DNA from: Bacillota bacterium | GTDB taxonomy: Bacteria > Bacillota > Sulfobacillia > Sulfobacillales > Sulfobacillaceae | Length of the DNA stretch: 57,041 nucleotides | NCBI GenBank assembly: GCA_021797825.1 | Contig: JAJZZA010000013.1 | Coordinates: 1-57,041, forward strand | Reading direction: 5' to 3' | In this document: in pieces, positions 16,572-25,367 of the stretch | Numbering within the stretch: position 1 is the first letter of the stretch | How the letters are laid out: each line of letters starts with the position of its first letter | Notes under the pieces: generated by a model | What the model saw: only the letters and a program-made list of their open reading frames with translations | What the model was told of the DNA's origin: nothing | Databases searched by the model: none | Position numbers and translations under genes: made by a program

Positions 16572-17940
16572 GCACAGGACGCCGGTCGGCAGGAGATTCA
16601 CAAACCGGCTCAAACTTTATGATCCAAGCCGGCCTGCCCACTTCCGCCCGAGCGTCTTCCGCCACCACCAAGCCCGCCACCGCCAAGATTGGCGCGCCGA
16701 CCTCAGGGCCGCCGACCACGATCGGCCACCCCGCCCGCAGGGCGCGCGGAACCTTCCGGTCGACAAACACATCCTGCAGCTTTTTCGTGTGGCCCTGTAA
16801 CCCCAGCGGTCGAATCCGGTCGCCCGGACGCCAGGCCCGCACCCAGGGATGTGGCCATGCTCCTAAACCAATATACGTCATTCCGCTTTGGGGAGGATCA
16901 CCGAAAATGTGTTGGGTGACCTCAATCCATCCATTACCCCATCGTGTCCGTCCCGGACTGACAGCCCACGGCCGGTTGCCCCAAGACTGCGCGCCCCTCT
17001 CGCGGGTCACCCGGATGCCCCCGTCCTGCTCGCGGACAAGGCGCCAGTTCCGCGGCCAATGTTCCAGCCCGTCCTGCCGGTGCCGTCGGTCAAGCCGCAC
17101 CCCCCGGATCCGGGCCACCCGTCCCAAAATGTCGGACAGCACCACCGGGGGCAGCCGGTTTGCCAGGGGAGGCATAATAAACGGATCCTGGGCTGCATCC
17201 AATCCGTGGGCGGACAAATACGCGTCGGCTTGCTCCCGAATCAAGCCGTACGCCTCATCGGCCCGTTCGGCTAATCCTGCCAAGGCATCGCGAACCCGCG
17301 GGTTAACCGTCGCTTGCAGCAGCGGCATGATGTCGTGGCGCAGCCGGTTGCGCAGCCATCGCCGATCCTGGTTGCTGGGATCCTCAATCCACGGAATATT
17401 GCGCGACCGCAAGTAGTCTCGCAACGTCTCCGGCTCAAACCGCAGCAGAGGGCGGAGCACGCGTCCGGCCACCGGACGCATGCCCCGCAACCCCTCAATC
17501 CCGGTGCCCGTCAGGATCCGCATCAAAACCGTTTCGGCCTGGTCGGCCCGATGATGGGCCACAACAATCGGCACCCTCGGTCCTAGCGCGCCCGCCTCTG
17601 CCGTGAGGGCCTCATACCGCACCCGCCGGGCCGCCATTTCCAGACTTTCGCCGCGGGCGGGTTCGACCCGGACGGTCACCACGCGCACCAATAGCCCCAG
17701 CCGGGCCGCGACCGTTGTCACCACCCAGGCGGCCTCCCGTCCCGATTCCGGCCGCAACCCGTGATCGACATGAACTGCTTTCACCGCGGTCGGCCAGACC
17801 TCGCCAAGCGCTGTCATCAGTGCCAGCAGAGCCATCGAGTCGGCTCCGCCGCTTACGGCGGCGAGCAGCGCATCGCCCGGGTTCCATAACCGTTTCGATT
17901 CGATGAGAAACGCGCGCTCCAGCGGGTGCATAACGGCCAT
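16567..17940 (-). CDS. tilS: tRNA(Ile)-lysidine synthase
   Basis: Converts C34 of the CAU-anticodon tRNA-Ile to lysidine so that it reads AUA. The PP-loop SGGADS (about residues 26-31) is intact, followed by [26 protein letters not shown] and the [28 protein letters not shown] segment typical of TilS. A C-terminal TilS domain includes [22 protein letters not shown]. The start is ATG 17940 or 17931; a promoter just upstream would leave only a very short leader. It lies between spoIIE and ftsH, as in Bacillus minus hpt. Confidence 0.94.
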   Translation of the reverse strand: MAVMHPLERAFLIESKRLWNPGDALLAAVSGGADSMALLALMTALGEVWPTAVKAVHVDHGLRPESGREAAWVVTTVAARLGLLVRVVTVRVEPARGESLEMAARRVRYEALTAEAGALGPRVPIVVAHHRADQAETVLMRILTGTGIEGLRGMRPVAGRVLRPLLRFEPETLRDYLRSRNIPWIEDPSNQDRRWLRNRLRHDIMPLLQATVNPRVRDALAGLAERADEAYGLIREQADAYLSAHGLDAAQDPFIMPPLANRLPPVVLSDILGRVARIRGVRLDRRHRQDGLEHWPRNWRLVREQDGGIRVTRERGAQSWGNRPWAVSPGRTRWGNGWIEVTQHIFGDPPQSGMTYIGLGAWPHPWVRAWRPGDRIRPLGLQGHTKKLQDVFVDRKVPRALRAGWPIVVGGPEVGAPILAVAGLVVAEDARAEVGRPAWIIKFEPVCESPADRRPVL

Positions 17941-17953
17941 CGCCCCCACTGCC

Positions 17954-17982
17954 AGTGTAGCGCAGGAACGGTCGCCTGGCAA
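17954..17982 (-). promoter_or_regulatory. Sigma-A-type promoter of tilS with almost no leader
   Basis: TTGCCA (17977-17982), 17-bp spacer, TACACT (17954-17959) on the minus strand. Transcription should begin near 17947, only about 7 bases before the ATG at 17940, leaving no room for a normal ribosome-binding site. The promoter lies in the short gap after spoIIE. Confidence 0.6.
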
Positions 17983-17996
17983 AATGCGCGGGCCGG

Positions 17997-20141
17997 CTAG
18001 CGGCGGCGCCGCCCACGCAAGGAAACCGGGGCGATGGGCTGCCATGTGGCCGGAGCCGCGCTGGCGGCGGATCGCCCCGGACGATGGCCGGACCGCACCT
18101 CAATCACCATCACGGAGGCGTCGTCCCGTCCGTCGCGGTGGTCGCCGAGCATATAACTCAAGATGGTTTCGGCCATCGTCTGGGGTTCAGCTCCGGGAAG
18201 TTTCTCCAAAAACTGGCGTAAGCGCTCTTCCCCCTGGTCTTGAAAGTATTCGAGCACCCCATCGGTGACCAGCACCACCCAGTCGCCCGGCGCAATCGTA
18301 TGGTAGACCGGGCTGATGCTGACGTCATTGACGATCCCCACCGGCAGACTGTGCGCCCGAATGATTTCCACGCGCCCGCCCCGTCGCAAAAACGTCGGCG
18401 CGGCCGCCACTTTCACCAGTTCCACGCCGTGTGCCGTGCGATCCAGCAGAACCAGGTCCAAGGTGGCAAAGTGATCATCCACCGAGCGCAATAAGAGGGT
18501 GGTATTGACGGCGCGGACGGCCAGCACCTGAGAAAATCCGGCTAACAACAACTGCTCCAGCAGCGACATGGCGGTACCGCTTTCCCAGGCCGCCCGGGGA
18601 CCGACCCCCATCCCGTCCGACAGACCGAATACCACCCGTCCCGGGGACAGTTCCCGAACGAGACCGGTATCGCCGGTGACTACCCCGCCCCGCCGCGGAC
18701 GCTGCGCCACACCCACCGCGTAGCCCAAGAAAAATTGCGACCGCCCCCGCCGCCGGGGTTGCGTCAGATCCTGCCAATCCTCCGCCATCTCTCCCACCAG
18801 TTGTGACAGGCCGGTCAGTTGCAGTTCCGCCAGCGCCCGGCTTTCCCTGATCCGAAGGGCGACCTGGGCCCGCTCGCGTTCTCTGTTGGCAGCCAGATTG
18901 ACGGCGTGCGCCACCGTGTCGGGACGGATGCAGCGACGCGCCAAGTCGCCGCGCAAATGTTGCGACGTGACCACCTCCGTCGCCGCGTTGGCGGTCAAAT
19001 CGACTACTCCGCGGTATGAGCGGTAAAAATTCTCCTCCCAGCAGGACCGGCGCAATGAACACGTTTTGCATACCGTGGTGACGACCGTTTCCACCAAATG
19101 GGTCTCCGCCTGCGGAGCCTCTTCCTCGATGCGAAAGGCCCGCGCCATTTCCGCCATGACCGCCGCGATGCGTTTCAAGCGGTCCGGCAAAGTATTCATT
19201 TCGCGTCCCGTCAACAAGGCCCGAACCCACTGGCGGGCAATCCCGAGGTAGGCATCCGGCAGCAATTCCGCGCCCGCAGCCGCGACCCCCAGCGACAGCC
19301 AAAACGTCGTCAAGGCGGGCGGCAGGCGCACCAGCACCGCGTAGAGCAGCACACCCACCACCAGGCCCGGCGGTCCCCATCGCCAATGCCGGGTACCGGC
19401 CCACCCCGCCAGAGTGCCCCCGGCCACCAAAATCCCCACCCCGCCAGCCGGGTCGCTCCCGCGCACCGCCAGCGTAATGCCCAAGGTCGCCCCCGCCACC
19501 GCTCCACCGGCCGGCCCGGCCAGCACCGCCGCCCCCACGGTCATCAGCCCGCCTAACATCAGGGCCGGTTCCACCGGCCCCCACACGTATCCATCCAACC
19601 CGGCAATGAACGCGCCCAGGGCGGCCAAGACCAACAGCAAAGTGCCCTGGTCTCCGGTTCCTTCCGCAAGCCGCTCGCATTGCGCGTTAGCCGCCAGGTA
19701 GAGCATGAGCGCTCCGACCGCCATGATCCCCACCGCCACTTCGGAAAAGATCGAAGGGGACTGCCCGACGCCGTACACACTGCCGGCTCCTAGGCCCACC
19801 ACGGCCCACTCGGCCCATCGGCGGTGCTTGCCACGCCACGGCAGGGGAACCGCCAGGCTCGCCGCCAGCAAGGTTCCCGCCGCCGCCCATGAAACCCCCA
19901 TGACGGTCCCAGCCAGAGCGCCGCCCAGTGCTGCCGGATACAGTTGGCGCCAGCGGCGCCATACCATGATCAGAAGAATCCAGGCGAACGGGGCGTCATG
20001 ACGGTAAATCATGGCTTGTCCCAGAATCCACGCCAGGAATCCGGTCAACAGCCGGATTTGCCATAGATAGGGAACCCAGGCGGACCCGCCCCTTTGCGGT
20101 CCGCCGGCTCGCTTGTCGCCCAGAACCGCTTCACCCGCCAT
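17997..20141 (-). CDS. spoIIE: Stage II sporulation protein E (serine phosphatase)
   Basis: PP2C-type phosphatase that dephosphorylates SpoIIAA and so triggers sigma-F in the forespore; it also binds FtsZ at the polar septum. The 714-residue product has a long multi-helix membrane region (about residues 25-310), a linker with CKTCSLRRSCW, and a C-terminal phosphatase domain with GLSDGMGVG, LVTDGVLEY and GRDDASVMVIE, the metal-binding aspartates. Length and architecture match SpoIIE, and tilS-ftsH follow as in Bacillus. A Spo0A-type control region lies upstream. Confidence 0.94.
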   Translation of the reverse strand: MAGEAVLGDKRAGGPQRGGSAWVPYLWQIRLLTGFLAWILGQAMIYRHDAPFAWILLIMVWRRWRQLYPAALGGALAGTVMGVSWAAAGTLLAASLAVPLPWRGKHRRWAEWAVVGLGAGSVYGVGQSPSIFSEVAVGIMAVGALMLYLAANAQCERLAEGTGDQGTLLLVLAALGAFIAGLDGYVWGPVEPALMLGGLMTVGAAVLAGPAGGAVAGATLGITLAVRGSDPAGGVGILVAGGTLAGWAGTRHWRWGPPGLVVGVLLYAVLVRLPPALTTFWLSLGVAAAGAELLPDAYLGIARQWVRALLTGREMNTLPDRLKRIAAVMAEMARAFRIEEEAPQAETHLVETVVTTVCKTCSLRRSCWEENFYRSYRGVVDLTANAATEVVTSQHLRGDLARRCIRPDTVAHAVNLAANRERERAQVALRIRESRALAELQLTGLSQLVGEMAEDWQDLTQPRRRGRSQFFLGYAVGVAQRPRRGGVVTGDTGLVRELSPGRVVFGLSDGMGVGPRAAWESGTAMSLLEQLLLAGFSQVLAVRAVNTTLLLRSVDDHFATLDLVLLDRTAHGVELVKVAAAPTFLRRGGRVEIIRAHSLPVGIVNDVSISPVYHTIAPGDWVVLVTDGVLEYFQDQGEERLRQFLEKLPGAEPQTMAETILSYMLGDHRDGRDDASVMVIEVRSGHRPGRSAASAAPATWQPIAPVSLRGRRRR

Positions 20142-20453
20142 CGCCGAACCCCCTCCGCAGTGGATAGGCCGACTCTAGCAAAACGCATCGCGTATTATAT
20201 GCCACACGATGGCAGGCATGAGGAAAACTTCTCGACAGAAATTGTGGCATCACGAGCCGCAGCGAATTTTTCGTCCGATCCAGAGAGTCTTTGGAAAACG
20301 ACAGTCAACGCCGCCCAACGGTTGACGGCAGCGATTGCGGGTCTGGCACCGCTCCCCGCGGCAAAGCGCTCGCTGTGTTGGGTCCGCGGGCTTGATGGCC
20401 CGAAACGAACCGCCGCGCTGGCTTCGCGCCGCGCGCAGACCGGACGCGGCGTC
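20142..20453 (-). other. 312-bp gap between galU and spoIIE
   Basis: Holds the spoIIE promoter region described separately. The part nearest galU (20341-20453) is very GC-rich with inverted GCGC tracts but no T-run, so I do not call a terminator. No open frame with coding character is seen on either strand. Confidence 0.6.
20194..20303 (-). promoter_or_regulatory. spoIIE promoter with putative Spo0A boxes
   Basis: A perfect TATAAT (20194-20199) has no recognisable -35. Instead TGTCGAG (20231-20237), a 6/7 match to the Spo0A box TGTCGAA, is centred about 47 bp before the expected start. A weaker TGTCGTT (20297-20303) lies further upstream. Activator-dependent spoIIE promoters with 0A boxes near -40 are known in B. 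subtilis; assignment here is by motif only. Confidence 0.55.
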
Positions 20454-21329
20454 TTACTCCGGTTGGTCGAGAATCTGACGCAGATAGCTCAGCACATCGT
20501 CGCGCAAATCGGCCCGGTTAAGCGCCGCCGCGATGGTGGCCTTGACGAAACCGAACTTTTCTCCCACATCGAAACGAGTGCCGCGAAACGGCACCGCGAT
20601 CAGTTGTCCCTGGTGTGCCAGCACGTCGAGCGCATCGGTCAACTGAATCTCCCCGCCCGCCCCCGGTGCCACATCGCTTAGCGCGGAAAACACGGCTGGG
20701 TCTAAGACGTATCGTCCCATCACCGCCAGGGGGCGCTCTCCCACCAGATGGACGGGCGGTTTCTCCAGCAGACTGTCAACCTGGATGGTGCCATCGGCCA
20801 GGGATTTTCCGAAGACGATGCCGTAACGACTCGCCTCGTCCACCGGCACCTCTTGCACTGCCACCACCGAAAGGCCGGAACGCCATTTGTCGATGAGCTG
20901 GCGCAAGACCGGAGTCGGGCCGGTCATCACATCGTCTCCCAGCAACACCCCAAATGGCTCTCGGCCGATGTGCCGGCGCGCGGCCAGGACTGCGTGACCT
21001 AGACCCATCGGAATTTTTTGGCGGATAAAATGAATGTCGGCCGCTATGCGACTGACGTCTTGCACCACCATCAGCAAATCCGTTTTGCCCTTTTCCCGCA
21101 GAAATTCTTCGAGCTCGGGAGCCCGATCGAAATGATCCTCGATACTCCCTTTATCGCGCCCGATAACCACGAGCAAATCGTCAATTCCGGAAGTCACGGC
21201 TTCTTCCACGATGAGTTGAATGGTTGGCGTATCGATTAGGGGAATCATCTCTTTGGGCTGTGCCTTGGTCGCCGGCAAAAATCGCGTGCCCAGCCCGGCT
21301 GCCGGTATGACTGCTTTATGGATCCCCAT
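20454..21329 (-). CDS. galU: UTP--glucose-1-phosphate uridylyltransferase
   Basis: Makes UDP-glucose for envelope polysaccharides. The 291-residue product has the nucleotide-binding GLGTRFLPATKAQPKEM near the N-terminus, then PTIQLIVEEAV, the VLLGDDVM Asp motif, SRYGIV, LLEKPP and GGEIQLTDAL, all GalU signatures. The ATG at 21329 has AGGAGG 4 bp upstream. It starts 68 bp after a GDP-mannose pyrophosphorylase-like gene, so the two sugar-nucleotide enzymes are probably co-transcribed. Confidence 0.95.
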   Translation of the reverse strand: MGIHKAVIPAAGLGTRFLPATKAQPKEMIPLIDTPTIQLIVEEAVTSGIDDLLVVIGRDKGSIEDHFDRAPELEEFLREKGKTDLLMVVQDVSRIAADIHFIRQKIPMGLGHAVLAARRHIGREPFGVLLGDDVMTGPTPVLRQLIDKWRSGLSVVAVQEVPVDEASRYGIVFGKSLADGTIQVDSLLEKPPVHLVGERPLAVMGRYVLDPAVFSALSDVAPGAGGEIQLTDALDVLAHQGQLIAVPFRGTRFDVGEKFGFVKATIAAALNRADLRDDVLSYLRQILDQPE

Positions 21330-21397
21330 AGCGCCTCCTAAAAATGGTATGGTCAGTCGGCCTGTTCTTGCTCCATGGGCAGGGACCGTTCCGGCCG

Positions 21398-22450
21398 TTA
21401 GAGCAAATGATCGTGTCTGCCCTCCTTCAGCGCCTGCACCACCTGGCGCACATCCTGGCTCCGTTCCGGCGACAAAATCAACACCGCGTCCCGGGTCGCC
21501 ACCACGTAGAGGTCCTGGACCCCCACAAATGAGACCACCGGCCCGTCGCTTATCGCCGTCACATTTTTTGAATCGACAAAAATGGCGTGCCCGTGCGCGG
21601 CGCTTTGCTCGTCATTGCGCGGCAAGTGGCGGGCCAAAGCGGCAAACGTGCCTACGTCGTCCCACCCGATGTCGGCCGGCAATACAAACACCTGCGGCAC
21701 CTTTTCCATGATTCCGTGATCGATTGAGACTTGCGGAATCTCAGCAAACACGGTGTCGAGGCGGTCGGGCTGTTGCACCAAAGTATCGACCGCCCGGGCA
21801 ATCTCGGGCAGATGCTGCGCCACCGCCTCCAAGAATTCCTGGACTCGAAATACGAACATCCCGGAATTCCACAAAAAGCGTCCTGATTTCACCATATCTT
21901 CGGCCACTTCCATCGGAGGCTTTTCCACAAATCTCCGCACTTCCAGGATGTTCGGGTCGCCAAAGGCCATGCCGTTGCGCTCGATATAGCCGTAGCCGGT
22001 TTCGGCATGACTGGGAACCACGCCAAACGTGTAAAATCCCCCCATCATCTCGGCGGCATCTAGCGCCTGTCCGGCCAACCAGCGGAAATGAATGGGTTTT
22101 TGAATGAGATGGTCGGACGGGAGCACGATCATCACCCCGTCTTTATCCCGCTGGGCGATGTGTGCTGCCACCCAGGCAATCGAAGGAGCCGTGTTGCGCC
22201 CGACGGGCTCCCCGAGAATTTGTGATTCCGGGATGTCGGGCAGGTTGCGCCGAACTTTCTCCACATAGTCACGGCCCGTTACCACCCAAGTATGGGCATC
22301 ATCCACCAAAGTTTTTACCCGATCCCGCGTGGTGCGAATCATGCTTTCATTGCCGACCAACGTCAAAAATTGCTTGGGATGCATCATCCGGGACAACGGC
22401 CAGAACCGTTCCCCCCGTCCTCCTGCCAAAAGCACCAGCCAGCGTGCCAT
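21398..22450 (-). CDS. Mannose-1-phosphate guanylyltransferase
   Basis: GTP:mannose-1-phosphate guanylyltransferase making GDP-mannose for glycans. The 350-residue product begins LVLLAGGRGERFWPLSR, continues with HPKQFL, GEPVGRNTAPSIAW, LPSDHLI, GYGYIERN, FVEKPP, WNSGMFVF, SIDHGIMEK and WDDVGTF, the full set for the ManC/AlgA nucleotidyltransferase domain. It has no C-terminal isomerase domain. The ATG at 22450 follows an AGGGGA site and starts the protein right at the first strand; the longer open frame upstream lacks coding character. Confidence 0.93.
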   Translation of the reverse strand: MARWLVLLAGGRGERFWPLSRMMHPKQFLTLVGNESMIRTTRDRVKTLVDDAHTWVVTGRDYVEKVRRNLPDIPESQILGEPVGRNTAPSIAWVAAHIAQRDKDGVMIVLPSDHLIQKPIHFRWLAGQALDAAEMMGGFYTFGVVPSHAETGYGYIERNGMAFGDPNILEVRRFVEKPPMEVAEDMVKSGRFLWNSGMFVFRVQEFLEAVAQHLPEIARAVDTLVQQPDRLDTVFAEIPQVSIDHGIMEKVPQVFVLPADIGWDDVGTFAALARHLPRNDEQSAAHGHAIFVDSKNVTAISDGPVVSFVGVQDLYVVATRDAVLILSPERSQDVRQVVQALKEGRHDHLL

Positions 22451-23218
22451 AGGATTTCCCCTTATTCGCGCCGGTCGTCTCGCCGGTGGGTAACCCAGTC
22501 CGCCGAAAACCCGCCCAACGCGTCTCTCAGGTCCGGCTCCGACGCCGGCCGAGTTTGTCTGCAACCGTGTGCAGTGCAATTACGGTATAGATTGTAACAA
22601 TGTCTTCGGATTTCGCACAGAACTTTTCGGCATTCGGCATATCCGGCAAGAGGCAAGTGGCAGGTGCACCGTGTCCACCATAATTTCCCGCTCCGCGATG
22701 GACTGGAGCCGGTTGTGCGACGCGCAGATGAATGGTCGAGCCGCACAGCCGGGCCATCCCGCACGGGCCGGGGGTTGACCAAGGTTCGCCCCGCCCCGAT
22801 TGGCACGGGAGCGGCCCGGGCACCGTCGCACCACCAACCCTGCTCGCCAAGTCACAGCAATAGCCCTCACAGGCGGGCACCAGCGGAAATCCACGGCGCA
22901 TCCGCTGCCTTGCGGCGGGATGCGGCGGCCCGTACTGTCGTGGCCGTTCCCACCCCGCCGGAGGGTCCCCATCAGCAGAGACGAGGTACGGCGGATCGTC
23001 CCTAACTGGATCCAAGATCTCCGGCTGATTGGGATGGCGGGTGTCAGGCCTCGGCCGACACTGCGGCCGGGGCCCCGGCAGGGCAGGAGTTAAGATGGTC
23101 GCTCGCCATAACGCCCGTATCGGCCGAAAAGACGCAATGCCTGAAGACATTGCGGGTGCATCAAGCTCTGGCCGCAAACGGTGCGACTCATGCGTGGCGA
23201 TCCGTCTCCCTGCCCGGC
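22451..23218 (-). other. 768-bp gap upstream of the guanylyltransferase
   Basis: No gene is recognised. It starts (reading minus) with the terminator of the acyltransferase gene. A short minus frame ending near 22580 (about 33 codons from an ATG at 22681) contains a CRIC motif and has GGAGCGGG upstream, but is too short to call. A TACAAT at 22590-22595 could be the -10 for the downstream gene; no convincing -35 is present. Long frames covering the gap have composition unlike the neighbouring genes and are probably chance. Confidence 0.5.
23127..23154 (-). terminator. Intrinsic terminator after the KAS/acyltransferase pair
   Basis: On the minus strand CGCAATG, an 8-base loop and CATTGCG are followed by TCTTTT. 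It lies about 65 bp after the acyltransferase stop codon and separates that transcription unit from the sugar-nucleotide genes. Confidence 0.8.
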
Positions 23219-24154
23219 TCAACGCACCCGTTCGGTCCAAGGATCCGGGTTATCGTCCCATGCCTTGATATCATCGGAATTCGCCACCAAAAAGAGCTCC
23301 GGGCCTGCCTTTACCAACCGTGAAATACTGTGACCCGGTCCCCCATCAATCACGTTGTTGTGGATGTACCACAGGGTGCGACGAACCTTCGGCCACGACA
23401 CCGGTTCCACGGTTTGTTGCGCCAGCCGCGACTGGATTTCGTGCGGGTCACGGGTGATAAAACCGTCCATCCCGCTAATCCACGGAATCGTCGGGCGGTT
23501 CCAGACGAGATCGCGGAAAGCCGCGGTTAAACATGGCAGCGCGCGAGCCATCAAACGGCAATGTGATGGAATCCCCGCCGGAACCGGGGCGGTATGGACT
23601 CCGCCGCGCCTTAGCAACACTCGCACGGAGTCAAGGTCATCGCGCGTGCCCGATAACAGATGCGTACGCTCCCCATAAGTCGCCGAAACATAAACGCAAT
23701 CCCCGAACCGATCCCGCAACCACCTCGTCAACGTTTCCATCTCCCACCCCAAAACCGCCATCATGGTTCCGTGATAGGCAAATTGTTCCATGCATCGCGC
23801 GCGCGCCAGAACCGCTCGGTATCCCTGGTCGCGGCTTAACGCGCCCGAGACCACGGCGGCCGCAAACTCCCCCAAACTAATGCCTCCCGCGGCCACGGGC
23901 TCAAAGCCCAAATCGGTTAAGCCTTCAAATCCTCCAACGCTGGTCGCAATCAAGGCGAGTTGTCGCTCGACTTGCGACGAGGCGGCGGTCACCGCCGACA
24001 CGGGCGGAATCCATTGCCCGCACAATTCAGACGCCTCGGCGAGAGCTCGGCGGATAGCCGGATGGTGAGCCGATTTATCGTCCAATCGCCAATCACCCTG
24101 GCCGGGAAAGATGACGACGCCTTGCTTTGGTCGGCGAGGTTTAAGACCCGTCAT
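23219..24154 (-). CDS. Acyltransferase of the malonyl-CoA:ACP transacylase (FabD) superfamily
   Basis: A 311-residue FabD-fold protein: FPGQGD oxyanion motif near the N-terminus, nucleophile motif GISLGE (normally GHSLGE, so the His before Ser is Ile here), ARARCMEQ with the carboxylate-binding Arg, and IPSHCRLM with the likely catalytic His. The Ser-His pair appears intact, but divergence argues for a non-standard acyl group or a specialised partner. The ATG at 24154 follows GGGGAGG by 7 bp and overlaps the upstream ketosynthase gene by 14 bp. No acyl carrier protein gene is nearby. Confidence 0.8.
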   Translation of the reverse strand: MTGLKPRRPKQGVVIFPGQGDWRLDDKSAHHPAIRRALAEASELCGQWIPPVSAVTAASSQVERQLALIATSVGGFEGLTDLGFEPVAAGGISLGEFAAAVVSGALSRDQGYRAVLARARCMEQFAYHGTMMAVLGWEMETLTRWLRDRFGDCVYVSATYGERTHLLSGTRDDLDSVRVLLRRGGVHTAPVPAGIPSHCRLMARALPCLTAAFRDLVWNRPTIPWISGMDGFITRDPHEIQSRLAQQTVEPVSWPKVRRTLWYIHNNVIDGGPGHSISRLVKAGPELFLVANSDDIKAWDDNPDPWTERVR

Positions 24155-25367
24155 CCCCATACCTCCCCAATGCAATCGTGGCGTTTTGTCCGCCAAGTCC
24201 AAAGGAGTTGGACAACGCCAGCTTAACGGACCCCCGGCGCGGGGTTTGAACGATGTCCAGTGGACAAGCGGGATCGGGGGTTACACAACCAACCGTTGGG
24301 GGAATCAGTTGCTCACCAAGAACCTTCACCGTCACCACCGCCTCCAACGCTCCAGCCGCTCCGAGCAAATGTCCCACGCTTCCCTTGATGGAGGATACCG
24401 CGGGCGATGTGCCTACGACCTGGGCAATGGACATCCATTCTGACCGATCTCCCACCACCGTGGCCGTACCATGCGCGTTGACGTAGTCAACCTGTTGCGG
24501 ATCTACACGGGCATCATCGAGGGCCTGCTGCATGGCCCATTGTTGGCCATGCCCGTCAACAGCCGGGGCCGCCGGATGTTCACCGTCCCCCGCCGAGCCA
24601 TAACCCAAAACGACGGCGTGAGGCGTCACTCCCCGGCCCAGCGCAATATCCTCACGCTCCAGAACCAGTATCGCCGCACCCTCCCCCATCACCATTCCGG
24701 AACGGTCAACATCAAATGGGCGGCACGCCTGCTCCGCATCGGGAACCATGGACAAGGCCCGGGCTTGCATCAGCCCCGTCACCATCTCGGGAATAAAGAG
24801 CGCCTCCGAGCCACCCGCCAGGACAACGTCAACCCGGCCCGCCCGAATGAGATCCAAAGCCACGCCTAAAGCATCGGTCCCCGCGGCGCACGCTGTCGAT
24901 ACCGTCAAATTTACGCCATGCAAAGAGAATTCCATGGCAATCCGGGCCGCAGCCATATTGGGGATAAAGGCTGGCACAAAAAATGGCGAGAGTCTTTCGC
25001 CCGCTTCGTAGCTTAGTGTTCCCAAACGAAATGTACCGAGTCCGCCGACCGCGTTGCCGATTACCACGCCTATGCGATGCGCCGGGATAACGGATTCAGG
25101 ATTGTCGGCTTGGGCCAGCGCCTCTTGTGCGGCCACCAAGGCAAATTGGACAAACCTGTCCGTTTGCCGCACCACGCGCGGCGATAAATTGAACGCTGCG
25201 GGAAAGTCAATAGGTGCCCCCACCACCGGGCGGGGAGCAAGATCCGGCAACAAGCGAAAGGCCCTTCCCCCTTTCACCAACGCGTTCCACAGAACCTCAA
25301 CCCCCTGTCCGAAGGGAGTCACTGCCCCCATGCCGGTCACGACCACTTTACACACGGATCGCGTCAC
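24141..25367 (-). CDS. Beta-ketoacyl-ACP synthase II-like protein
   Basis: FabF-type condensing enzyme of about 408 residues. The catalytic triad is present: Cys in VSTACAAGTDALG, His in NAHGTATVVGD and His in KGSVGHLLGAAGA. The GFGGQN-like end reads NSFGLGGQNATIAL. Starts at GTG 25367 or GTG 25355 are both possible; the second sits about 9 bp after a G-rich ribosome-binding site. It overlaps the acyltransferase gene, so the pair forms a two-gene unit for fatty-acid or polyketide-like chain building. The housekeeping fab cluster is not in this window. Confidence 0.88.
   Translation of the reverse strand: MTRSVCKVVVTGMGAVTPFGQGVEVLWNALVKGGRAFRLLPDLAPRPVVGAPIDFPAAFNLSPRVVRQTDRFVQFALVAAQEALAQADNPESVIPAHRIGVVIGNAVGGLGTFRLGTLSYEAGERLSPFFVPAFIPNMAAARIAMEFSLHGVNLTVSTACAAGTDALGVALDLIRAGRVDVVLAGGSEALFIPEMVTGLMQARALSMVPDAEQACRPFDVDRSGMVMGEGAAILVLEREDIALGRGVTPHAVVLGYGSAGDGEHPAAPAVDGHGQQWAMQQALDDARVDPQQVDYVNAHGTATVVGDRSEWMSIAQVVGTSPAVSSIKGSVGHLLGAAGALEAVVTVKVLGEQLIPPTVGCVTPDPACPLDIVQTPRRGSVKLALSNSFGLGGQNATIALGRYGDDGS

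Noticed and set aside
22527-23240. A 237-codon minus-strand open frame upstream of the guanylyltransferase gene
   Set aside because: It crosses a clear terminator, overlaps the end of the acyltransferase gene, is very rich in Pro and Arg, and matches no family. It looks like a chance frame in GC-rich DNA.
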